Positions 16,284-22,924 of a stretch of DNA of 25,748 nucleotides are shown piece after piece (the first letter of the stretch is position 1; every line of letters starts with the position of its first letter). The DNA is from Pseudomonadota bacterium. GTDB lineage: Bacteria > Pseudomonadota > Gammaproteobacteria > Xanthomonadales > Xanthomonadaceae. The stretch spans positions 1-25,748 of the forward strand of contig JAEWJB010000156.1 of assembly GCA_023386795.1 (NCBI GenBank). Direction: 5' to 3'. The notes below the pieces were generated by a model. That model worked only from the letters and a program-made list of their open reading frames with translations, did no database searches and was not told where the DNA came from. The translations under genes were made by a program, and so were the position numbers.

Positions 16284-16625
16284 ATGGAGCTGCACTGGCT
16301 CGACCAGCCGCTGACGTGGCTGTACTGGACCGGCCTGCATGTGACCGGCTGGAAGCTGATCGGCTACGTGGGCGCGCTGATGTTCGGGGGCCGTTGGCTG
16401 GTGCAGTTCGTCGCGTCCAAGCGGGCAGGCAAGCCGGTGATCCCGCGCCTGTTCTGGTACATGAGCGTGGTGGGCAGCCTGATGACCCTGAGCTACTTCA
16501 TGTTTTCCGCCAAGCAGGACTCGGTAGGCGTGTTGCAGAACCTGTTCCCCGCGTTCACTGCGTTGTACAGCCTGTACCTGGACATCAAGCATCGCGGTTG
16601 GAAGCGGGACCGGGCGACGCATTGA
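16284..16625 (+). CDS. small membrane protein with lipid-A-disaccharide-synthase N-terminal (LAB_N) domain
   Basis: The 113-residue inner-membrane protein has about three hydrophobic segments (22-42, 55-76 and 82-99) and the LAB_N pattern KLIGYVGALMFGGRWLVQF, SKRAGKPVIPRLFWY, and SYFMFSAKQDSVGVLQNLFP. The domain also occurs at the N-terminus of some LpxB proteins, but no LpxB catalytic part is present. Similar small proteins sit beside GT2 genes in lipid A/LPS modification clusters and may help flip or present the polyprenyl-linked sugar. That role is inferred. It follows the GT2 stop by 1 bp, so it is surely co-expressed. Confidence 0.87.
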   Translation: MELHWLDQPLTWLYWTGLHVTGWKLIGYVGALMFGGRWLVQFVASKRAGKPVIPRLFWYMSVVGSLMTLSYFMFSAKQDSVGVLQNLFPAFTALYSLYLDIKHRGWKRDRATH

Positions 16626-16678
16626 GCGCAGAGCGGTTCCCGACCCCGCTGATCGGCCTGCACCTGTCGTCCTGCACC

Positions 16679-16769
16679 TGTAGGAGCGGCTTCAGCCGCG
16701 ACCTCGGGATAACGACCCGCCTGCGCGTTCGAACGGCAAGGTCGCGTCGCGGCTGAAGCCGCTCCTACA
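16679..16769. repeat. inverted REP pair upstream of the RAYT gene
   Basis: A REP at 16679-16703 (TGTAGGAGCGGCTTCAGCC...) and its inverted partner at 16740-16769 flank a 36-nt spacer. Each unit carries GTAG next to GCGGCTTCAGCCGC. The right unit has an extra GCGAC that the left lacks. It lies 80 bp before the RAYT start, the usual arrangement of RAYT genes with their cognate REPs. Confidence 0.9.
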
Positions 16770-16823
16770 CAAAGCAGCGGAGTGTTGAGCGGCTGGCAGG
16801 TCGCAAACTCCGATATGCCCGGC

Positions 16824-16850
16824 ATGCCCGCGTTCCCACACTGCGGGCAT
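16824..16850 (+). promoter_or_regulatory. hairpin covering the RAYT start codon
   Basis: ATGCCCGC (16824-16831) and GCGGGCAT (16843-16850) form a perfect 8-bp stem. The first two bases of the RAYT ATG are within the 3' arm. In RNA this would hide the start site and could limit transposase synthesis, a device known from other transposases. Confidence 0.5.
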
Positions 16851-17337
16851 GGACACTCGAAACCCTCCGCGCGGTCACCGCGCCTTGCGCCGCGGCCGCG
16901 GCTCCGAACCCGGCCGTCTCTATCTGCTCACCGCCGTCACCGTGCGCCGTCAGCCGTTGTTCGCGGATTGGCGTTGCGCCCGGGCGGCCTGCGCCAGTCT
17001 CCATGCGTCCGCCCTGCAGCAGGACGCGGAAATGCTCTGCTGGGTCCTGATGCCCGATCACTGGCACGGCCTGGTGCGTCTGGGTGACAACATCGACCTG
17101 CCCACCCTGATGCAGGCGCTCAAAGGCGCTTCGGCACGGGCGACGAACCTCGCCCGGGGGCGTGGCGGCGCCGTATGGGAGCCGGGCTATTGGGAGCGGG
17201 CCCTGCGCCAGGAAGCGGATACCGCGACCGCGGCCCGCTACGTGGTCCACAACCCCGTGCGCGCGGGCCTGGTCCGTCGCGCCGCGGAGTATCCCTACTG
17301 GGACGCCCTGTGGCTGGATTGCAGGCGGGCGGCATGA
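16849..17337 (+). CDS. REP-associated tyrosine transposase (RAYT)
   Basis: The 162-residue IS200/IS605-related Y1 single-strand transposase has the HUH motif MPDHWHGLV (H71, H73) and the nucleophile Tyr131 in AARYVVHNPVRAGLV, the RAYT signature. WEPGYWERALR precedes it. These enzymes bind and cut REP hairpins next to the GTAG guide; they are usually single-copy, vertically inherited and not flanked by transposon ends. The catalytic residues are intact, so it may be active. The ATG lies in the 3' arm of a hairpin (16824-16850), and no clear Shine-Dalgarno is present, which suggests low or controlled translation. The next gene is an unrelated secreted hydrolase 78 bp away. Confidence 0.93.
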   Translation: MDTRNPPRGHRALRRGRGSEPGRLYLLTAVTVRRQPLFADWRCARAACASLHASALQQDAEMLCWVLMPDHWHGLVRLGDNIDLPTLMQALKGASARATNLARGRGGAVWEPGYWERALRQEADTATAARYVVHNPVRAGLVRRAAEYPYWDALWLDCRRAA

Positions 17338-17415
17338 CGCAGGACTTTCGACCGATGAACCCCCGTCCCGGGCCTGCCATCATCGGGGACTACTTCCCTC
17401 GCAGGCCGCCGTCCC

Positions 17416-19218
17416 GTGAAAAAGACGCTCGTCTCCGCCCTGACCTTGTCCCTGCTGCTGGGCGCCGCCGCGCCGGTCATGGCCGCCCCCGCCGCCGCTC
17501 CGGCGTCCCTGGCGACCGAGAGCAGGGCCGATGCCCAGTTCCGCGCCATCTACGAGAAGGAGTGGAAGTGGCGCCAGGCCGAGACCGGCCAGGCCGACGA
17601 GGACAGCGACACCACCGGCGACAACCCGCGCCTGCCGGATGTCTCCCCCGCCGCGCAGCAGGCACGGCTGAAGGTCTGGGACGACGTCCTGTCCCAGTTG
17701 GACAAGCTCGACGCCACCCAGCTCTCGCCGGCCAACCGGGTGAACCTGGCGATCTATCGCCCGCAGGTCGACAACCTCGCTGCCGAGGTGCGCTTCAAGC
17801 TCTACGAGATGCCGTTCAACTCGGACAGCTCGTTCTGGTCCAACCTTGGCTTCATGGCGCAGCGCCAGATGCGCACGCCCGCCGAGCTGCGCGCCTACAT
17901 CGCGCGCCTGAACGACGTGCCGCGCTACTTCGACCAGCAGATCGACAACATGCGCGCCGGGCTGGCACGTGGTTTTACCGTGCCCAAGGCCGTGCTCGCG
18001 GGCCGCGATGTCTCCATCGCCACCGTCGCCGACGTGAAGGACCCGACCGAGTCGGCGTTCTACGCGCCATTCAAGCAGCTGCCGGCGCAGATCCCGGCCG
18101 CGGAACAGGAGAAGCTGCGCGCCGAGGCCAAGGCTGCCCTCAGCGGCAAGGTGCTGCCGGCCTACGGCAAACTGCTTACCTTCTTCCGCAGCGAATACAT
18201 GCCCAAGGCGCGCACCACGCTTGCCGCCGAGGCGTTGCCGGACGGCAAGGCGTTCTACCAACAGCAGATCCGCGAGTACACCACGCTGGATCTCACCCCG
18301 GAGCAGATCCACCAGATCGGCCTGCAGGAAGTGGCGCGCATCCAAGAGCAGATGAACGCCATCATCAAGCAGGTCGGCTTCAAGGGGGATTTCGCCGCGT
18401 TCCTGCAGTTCCTGCGCACCGATCCGCAGTTCTACGCCAAGACCCCGCAGGAGCTGCTGGACCGCGCCGCGTGGATCTCCAAGCGGGTGGATGGGCAGGT
18501 CGGCAAGTTCATCGGCACGTTGCCGCGCGGTCGTTTCACCATCAAGCCGGTGCCACCGGATATCGCCCCGTTCTGGACGGCTGGCCGCGGTGGCGTGGGC
18601 ACCTACTGGGTGAACACCTACAACCTGCCTTCGCGCCCGCTGTACAACCTGCCGGCGCTGACCCTGCACGAGTCCTCGCCGGGCCATTCGCTGCAAGGGG
18701 CACTGGCCGAAGAACAGGGCGACCAACCGGCCTTCCGGCGCGAGAACTACATCTCCGCCTACGGCGAAGGCTGGGCGCTGTACACCGAGAAGCTGGGCGA
18801 GGAGATGGGCATCTACGAGACGCCCTACGAGGAGTTCGGCAAGCTGACCTACGAGATGTGGCGCGCCTGCCGCCTGGTCATCGATACCGGCGTGCACCAC
18901 GATGGCTGGAGCCGCGAGCAGGCCCTGGCCTACCTGCGTGACCACACCGCGCTGAGCGAGCACGAAGTCACCACCGAGGTGGACCGTTACATCTCCTGGC
19001 CGGCTCAGGCGTTGAGCTACAAGCTGGGCGAGATCACCATCGTCAAGCTGCGTGGCGAGGCCGAGCAGGCGCTGGGCGACAAGTTCGACATCCGCGCTTT
19101 CCACGACGCGGTACTGCGCCAGGGCTCGGTGCCGCTGCCGGTGCTGGAACAGCAGGTGCGCCAGTTCATCGCCGACAGCCAGCGTGCGCCGGCCAAGGGC
19201 AACGCCGCGAGCCACTAG
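17416..19218 (+). CDS. secreted DUF885-family protein, putative zinc metallopeptidase
   Basis: The 600-residue protein has a signal peptide (MKKTLVSALTLSLLLGAAAP, cleavage near AMA at about residue 24), so it is periplasmic or secreted. The body is DUF885: FWSNLGFMAQRQMRTPAELRAY, LPRGRFTIKPVP, then the putative metal motif HESSPGH (418-424) and SAYGEGWALYTE with Glu451 as possible third ligand. DTGVHHDGWSREQALAYL and ISWPAQALSYKLG follow, as typical for the family. Members are thought to be peptidases related to gluzincins, but substrates are mostly unknown. The start is GTG at 17416, directly opening a Lys-Lys signal peptide. It follows the RAYT gene on the same strand without a terminator in the gap. 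Confidence 0.88.
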   Translation: MKKTLVSALTLSLLLGAAAPVMAAPAAAPASLATESRADAQFRAIYEKEWKWRQAETGQADEDSDTTGDNPRLPDVSPAAQQARLKVWDDVLSQLDKLDATQLSPANRVNLAIYRPQVDNLAAEVRFKLYEMPFNSDSSFWSNLGFMAQRQMRTPAELRAYIARLNDVPRYFDQQIDNMRAGLARGFTVPKAVLAGRDVSIATVADVKDPTESAFYAPFKQLPAQIPAAEQEKLRAEAKAALSGKVLPAYGKLLTFFRSEYMPKARTTLAAEALPDGKAFYQQQIREYTTLDLTPEQIHQIGLQEVARIQEQMNAIIKQVGFKGDFAAFLQFLRTDPQFYAKTPQELLDRAAWISKRVDGQVGKFIGTLPRGRFTIKPVPPDIAPFWTAGRGGVGTYWVNTYNLPSRPLYNLPALTLHESSPGHSLQGALAEEQGDQPAFRRENYISAYGEGWALYTEKLGEEMGIYETPYEEFGKLTYEMWRACRLVIDTGVHHDGWSREQALAYLRDHTALSEHEVTTEVDRYISWPAQALSYKLGEITIVKLRGEAEQALGDKFDIRAFHDAVLRQGSVPLPVLEQQVRQFIADSQRAPAKGNAASH

Positions 19219-19235
19219 GCCACGCATACGACCAT

Positions 19236-19251
19236 CGGGGCATCCGCCCCG
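19236..19251 (+). terminator. short GC hairpin after the DUF885 gene
   Basis: CGGGGC/GCCCCG with an ATCC loop lies 17 bp after the stop. No T-run follows, so it is a weak candidate only. Confidence 0.4.
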
Positions 19252-19284
19252 GTGGGTGCGAAGCGGCGGGGATGTGGATAAGTC

Positions 19285-19313
19285 TTGCGGCGAACGCCCC
19301 GCACGGGCATAAT
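19285..19313 (+). promoter_or_regulatory. sigma-70 promoter for rpmB-rpmG
   Basis: TTGCGG (19285-19290) and CATAAT (19308-19313) are 17 bp apart. The predicted start near 19320 leaves a leader of about 160 nt before rpmB. Confidence 0.7.
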
Positions 19314-19319
19314 GCGCGG

Positions 19320-19478
19320 CTCGCTGTGCCCGGTTCCCCCGGCGTAGTGGCCGGAAGTACGTCCCTCGGCCTGCCTGAAACAGCGTAACTGTTTGATTCC
19401 CTTGACGTGTGGTGGCGAAAGCCGCCGGGGCCGCCGTCTCCCGGGCTATGGGTGACCCAATACTTTTCGAGGTGCGCA
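19320..19478 (+). promoter_or_regulatory. long structured leader of the rpmB-rpmG mRNA
   Basis: The predicted 5' untranslated region holds no ORF and several hairpins: AAACAG/CTGTTT with a CGTAA loop (19378-19394), and GGTGGC/GCCGCC with a GAAA tetraloop (19411-19426). Near the end is a TGGGT/ACCCA palindrome. GAGG at 19469-19472 is the ribosome-binding site. I do not recognise a named family. Ribosomal-protein autoregulation is a possible role. Confidence 0.5.
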
Positions 19479-19715
19479 ATGTCCCGCGTATGCCAAGTTT
19501 CCGGCAAGCGTGTCCAGACGGGTAACAACGTCTCCCACGCCAACAACAAGACCCGTCGTCGTTTCCTGCCCAACCTGCACGAGCGCCGCTTCTGGGTGGC
19601 CAGCGAGAACCGCTGGGTCAAGCTTCGTGTTTCCGCGCACGCGCTGCGCACCATCGACAAGAACGGCATCGACGCCGTTCTGGCTGAGCTGCGTGCGCGC
19701 GGCGAAAAGGTCTGA
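19479..19715 (+). CDS. rpmB: 50S ribosomal protein L28
   Basis: The 78-residue large-subunit ribosomal protein starts MSRVCQVSGKRVQTGNNVSH and continues NNKTRRRFLPNLHERRFWV, the conserved L28 core, ending ELRARGEKV. The length is exact for the family. The ATG at 19479 follows GAGG by 6 nt; the longer open frame upstream is leader RNA. It forms a two-gene operon with rpmG, whose ribosome-binding site overlaps the rpmB stop. Confidence 0.98.
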   Translation: MSRVCQVSGKRVQTGNNVSHANNKTRRRFLPNLHERRFWVASENRWVKLRVSAHALRTIDKNGIDAVLAELRARGEKV

Positions 19716-19728
19716 GGAGTAAAGCATC

Positions 19729-19893
19729 ATGGCAGGCAAGCGTGACAAGGTCCGTATGATTTCCTCGGCCGGTACCGGCCACTTCTACACGACCGACAAG
19801 AACAAGAAGAACACTCCGAACAAGATGGAGTTCCTCAAGTACGATCCGGTCGTGCGCAAGCATGTGATCTACAAGGAAGGCAAGATCAAGTGA
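19729..19893 (+). CDS. rpmG: 50S ribosomal protein L33
   Basis: This 54-codon gene translates as MAGKRDKVRMISSAGTGHFY followed by TTDKNKKNTPNKMEFLKYDP and ends HVIYKEGKIK, a complete L33. It lacks the zinc-binding cysteine pairs, so it is the zinc-independent (C-minus) form. GAGGAG overlapping the rpmB stop serves as ribosome-binding site, and the spacer to rpmB is 13 bp. A rho-independent terminator follows. Confidence 0.98.
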   Translation: MAGKRDKVRMISSAGTGHFYTTDKNKKNTPNKMEFLKYDPVVRKHVIYKEGKIK

Positions 19894-19940
19894 GGCAAGC
19901 CGGGCTCGCGCCCGACTTCTCCACGATCCGCGTCCTCGAC

Positions 19941-19970
19941 AAGCCCGCCCTCCGGCGGGCTTCGTCGTTT
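19941..19970 (+). terminator. intrinsic terminator of rpmB-rpmG
   Basis: AAGCCCGCC/GGCGGGCTT form a 9-bp perfect stem with a CTCC loop, followed by CGTCGTTT. It lies 48 bp after the rpmG stop. Confidence 0.8.
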
Positions 19971-20047
19971 CCGGCCCCCGTGCACGCCGACGCCACGCAA
20001 CGGCCCGGGCTTGCGGCAGAATCGGGCCACGCACCGGAGGATCGCGC

Positions 20048-21466
20048 ATGCTGCCCGACTGGCTGGAAGGTACCTGGTTGCTGGCCCTGGACTGGCTGAT
20101 CCGCCTCGGCGCGCTGTGCTGGATTCCCGCCCGCACCACGCCGGGCGCGGCGCGCAGCTGGCTGCTGCTGGTCGGCTTCGTACCGTTGCTGGGCCTGCCG
20201 CTGTACCTGCTGTTCGGCCACCCTTGGCTCTCGCGCCAGCGCATTGCCCGCCAGGCGCAGGCCTCGCAGGTCATTCGCGAACAGCAGGCGCCCCTCACCG
20301 CACTGCGCTGGACGCCGCAGGTGGATACCGCCAGCGATGAAATCGCCCCGCTGGTGGAACGCCAGGGCGACTTCATGCCCACGCGCGGCAATGGCGTTGA
20401 ACTGCTCGACGACTATCGCGCCTCGCTGGCCGCGCTGATTGCCGACATCGATGGCGCGCGCGAACGCGTCCATCTGCTCTATTACCTGATGTTCGACGAT
20501 GCGGTCGGCGAAGCCGTGGTCGAAGCGCTGCTGCGCGCCGCCTCACGTGGCGTGCGCTGCCGGCTGCTGCTCGACGCGGTCGGCGCCAAGCGCGCGCTGC
20601 GCCGGTACCGGCGACGCCTGACCCAGGGGGGCGTGGACGTGCAGGCCCTGCTGCCCGGCGGGCTGCGCTGGCGGCGAAGCGGGCGCATGGACCTGCGCAA
20701 CCATCGCAAGATCGCGGTGATCGACAACCGTCTGGGCTACATCGGCTCGCAGAACCTGGCCGAGCCGGATTTCGTCGCCGGCCATCCGAATCGTGAACTG
20801 GTGGCGCGGGTGCGCGGGCCGGTGGTGAACCATCTGGAAGCGGTGTTCGCCAGCGACTGGTTCGTGGAGACCGGCGAGCGGTTGGAGGTGATCGCCGACG
20901 CACCGGACGATGCCGGCGACGTCGCCACCCAGGTACTGCCGAGCGGCCCGGCCTATCCCTACGAGAACGCGCGCGACGCGGTGAACGCGCTCATCCACTT
21001 GGCGCGGCGCAAGGTGGTGCTCGTCACCCCGTATTTCGTGCCGGACGAAGCGACCCTGAGCGCGCTGCGCATCGCCGCCGTCTCCGGGGTGGAGGTGCAG
21101 CTGATCCTCTCGGAAAGCAACAACCAGCGGCTCACCGCCTGGGCACAGGAGGCGTACTACGACGAGCTGCTGCGTGCCGGGGTGAAGATCGCGCTGTATC
21201 GACCGCATTTCCTGCATGCCAAGCACCTGAGCGTGGACGGGGACATCGCCGTGCTGGGCTCGATCAACCTGGATATCCGCTCGTTCGCGCTGAACGCGGA
21301 AATAGGCCTGCTGTGCTACGACCGCGGCATCGTCGAGAAGCTGCGCCGCATCGAGCAGGACTACCTGTCCGACGCGCGTGTGCTCGCCCTGCCGGGCTGG
21401 CGGCAGCGCCCCACCTGGCGCCGCAGCCGCGAGGGCATTGCACGATTGGCGGATGCGCTGATGTAG
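20048..21466 (+). CDS. cls: cardiolipin synthase (phospholipase D family)
   Basis: The 472-residue inner-membrane enzyme joins two phosphatidylglycerols (or PG and another lipid) to form cardiolipin. It has two N-terminal membrane segments (about 10-27 and 36-56) and two complete HKD motifs, H219-x-K221-x4-D226 (NHRKIAVIDN, followed by GYIGSQN) and H390-x-K392-x4-D397 (HAKHLSVDG, followed by GSINLD). TPYFVPDEATLSAL between them is also typical of ClsA. The ATG at 20048 has GGAGG at 20036-20040. It follows the rpmG terminator, so it is transcribed separately, possibly from a -10 CAGAAT near 20017. Confidence 0.93.
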   Translation: MLPDWLEGTWLLALDWLIRLGALCWIPARTTPGAARSWLLLVGFVPLLGLPLYLLFGHPWLSRQRIARQAQASQVIREQQAPLTALRWTPQVDTASDEIAPLVERQGDFMPTRGNGVELLDDYRASLAALIADIDGARERVHLLYYLMFDDAVGEAVVEALLRAASRGVRCRLLLDAVGAKRALRRYRRRLTQGGVDVQALLPGGLRWRRSGRMDLRNHRKIAVIDNRLGYIGSQNLAEPDFVAGHPNRELVARVRGPVVNHLEAVFASDWFVETGERLEVIADAPDDAGDVATQVLPSGPAYPYENARDAVNALIHLARRKVVLVTPYFVPDEATLSALRIAAVSGVEVQLILSESNNQRLTAWAQEAYYDELLRAGVKIALYRPHFLHAKHLSVDGDIAVLGSINLDIRSFALNAEIGLLCYDRGIVEKLRRIEQDYLSDARVLALPGWRQRPTWRRSREGIARLADALM

Positions 21467-21469
21467 CGC

Positions 21470-21497
21470 AGGACAGCGCGGAGCCATCGCCTACAAT
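21470..21497 (+). promoter_or_regulatory. promoter AGGACA-16-TACAAT, leaderless candidate
   Basis: TACAAT ends at 21497, 6 nt before the GTG at 21504, with AGGACA 16 bp upstream of it. Transcription would start at or next to the start codon. No Shine-Dalgarno is present, which fits a leaderless mRNA. Confidence 0.55.
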
Positions 21498-21503
21498 TGG
21501 CGG

Positions 21504-22886
21504 GTGAACATGCCGCCCGTACCGCAGACCCATGACATCGCCGTGATCGGTGGCGGTGCCAGTGGCACGATGGTCGCGTTGCAGCTGCTGCGGCAGGCAC
21601 GCGGTCCGCTCCGCGTCGTGCTCATCGAGCCACAAGCCACGTTGGCAGACGGTGTGGCGTATGCGACGCGGCGCACGGAGCACCTGCTCAACGTTCCCGC
21701 CGGCAAGATGAGCGCCTTGCCCGACGTCCCCGGTGATTTCGTCGACTACCTGCGCACGTCCGGCGCCTTCGACCTGCCCGAGCACGTGCTCGCCGCACGC
21801 TATGTGCCGCGACTGCATTACGGGGCCTACCTGCGCGAGCGGCTGGCGCAGGGGCAGGCCGCCAGCCAAGCAACGTTGGAGGTACGGCACGCGCCGGTCG
21901 CAAGCCTTTCGCCGCAGCCGGAAAGCCATCTGCTGCAGCTTGGCGATGGTTCCCGCGTAGTCGCCGCGCAGGCGGTGTTGGCGGTGGGCAACGCGCTGCG
22001 TCCCCTGCCGCTGCGGGGCGCGACTGCATTGGCCGCCTCTCACCGCGTGGAAGCATGGGATACCGAAGCGGTCGCGGCGATCCCGCCGGAAGCCGCCGTG
22101 GCCATCGTGGGTTCTGGCCTGAGCATGGTCGATGCCGTCATCACGCTGGCCGCGCAGGGGCATCGCGGAGCGATCCATGTGATCTCCCGCCACGGGCTGA
22201 TGCCGCTACCGCACGCCGATGCCGCAGCCTTCGAGTTCGACCCGACGCCGCTGCAGGCGATGCCGCTGCGGACGCGCATGCGCGCGCTGCGGGCCGAGGT
22301 CGCGCGTGCCGCGGCGCAGGGGCAGCCTTGGCAGGCCGTGATGGAACGCATCCGCCCGCTGGGGCAGTCGCTGTGGCGCAGCTTGTCCTGGCAGGACCAG
22401 CAGCGTTTCCTGCGCCATGTCGTGCGCTACTGGGACGTCCATCGCCACCGCATCGATCCCCAGGTCCACGCGCAGCTGCAGTCATTGCGCGACAGCGGCC
22501 AGTTGCGCCTGCACCGGGCCCGCCTGGATGCGGCCTGGACGGCGGGCGCGTGCGTGCGCATCGAGGGCCGCGATCATGAAGGCGTCATGTTGCAGCTGGA
22601 AGTGCAGCGCGTGATCAACGCCACCGGCGTGGAGATGCGCGTGCAGGCCATGCGCAACCCACTGCTGCAGCAGCTCGTGGGCGAGGGGCTGGCCGCTCCG
22701 GGCCCGCATGGCATCGGGCTGGACAGCGATGACAAGGGCCGCCTTCTCGACGCGCATGGCCGTCCCGACGGCCGCCTGCATGTCCTGGGCAGCCTGCGCA
22801 TCGGCACGCTGTGGGAGAGCCTGGCCGTGCCTGAACTGCGCGCGCAGGCCGCCGCGCTCGCCACGGCGCTGCTCGCCACGCACTGA
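21504..22886 (+). CDS. FAD/NAD(P)-binding flavoprotein (FAD-NAD(P)-binding family)
   Basis: The protein of about 460 residues has an N-terminal dinucleotide fold (DIAVIGGGASGTMVALQLL, about 9-27), then LVNV-like HLLNVPAGKMSALPD and the FVDYLRTSG region. A second nucleotide fold (AAVAIVGSGLSMVDAVITLA) is followed by VISRHGLMPLPH. VINATGVEM near the C-terminus is the late FAD motif. This matches the FAD-NAD(P)-binding family, whose reactions are largely unknown. Start candidates are GTG 21504 and ATG 21510; the GTG fits a leaderless transcript. It stands between cls and uvrD on the same strand. Confidence 0.82.
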   Translation: MNMPPVPQTHDIAVIGGGASGTMVALQLLRQARGPLRVVLIEPQATLADGVAYATRRTEHLLNVPAGKMSALPDVPGDFVDYLRTSGAFDLPEHVLAARYVPRLHYGAYLRERLAQGQAASQATLEVRHAPVASLSPQPESHLLQLGDGSRVVAAQAVLAVGNALRPLPLRGATALAASHRVEAWDTEAVAAIPPEAAVAIVGSGLSMVDAVITLAAQGHRGAIHVISRHGLMPLPHADAAAFEFDPTPLQAMPLRTRMRALRAEVARAAAQGQPWQAVMERIRPLGQSLWRSLSWQDQQRFLRHVVRYWDVHRHRIDPQVHAQLQSLRDSGQLRLHRARLDAAWTAGACVRIEGRDHEGVMLQLEVQRVINATGVEMRVQAMRNPLLQQLVGEGLAAPGPHGIGLDSDDKGRLLDAHGRPDGRLHVLGSLRIGTLWESLAVPELRAQAAALATALLATH

Positions 22887-22912
22887 CTGACACGCCGCAC
22901 GCGCCAAGCCGG

Positions 22913-22918
22913 TAAAAT
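22913..22918 (+). promoter_or_regulatory. -10 hexamer TAAAAT before uvrD, leaderless candidate
   Basis: TAAAAT ends 6 nt before the uvrD GTG. CTGACA at 22887-22892 resembles a -35 but is 20 bp away, longer than usual. No Shine-Dalgarno lies upstream of the GTG. Confidence 0.45.
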
Positions 22919-22924
22919 GGCGCG

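Noticed and set aside
16679..17337. RAYT region as a complete IS200/IS605 insertion sequence
   Set aside because: REPs are found at other loci without the gene, there is no transposon right end, and the protein has RAYT-type features, so it is a domesticated RAYT, not a full IS.
17175..18941. Plus-strand 588-codon frame overlapping RAYT and DUF885
   Set aside because: Out of frame with both real genes, Arg/Pro/Gly-rich, no recognisable family.
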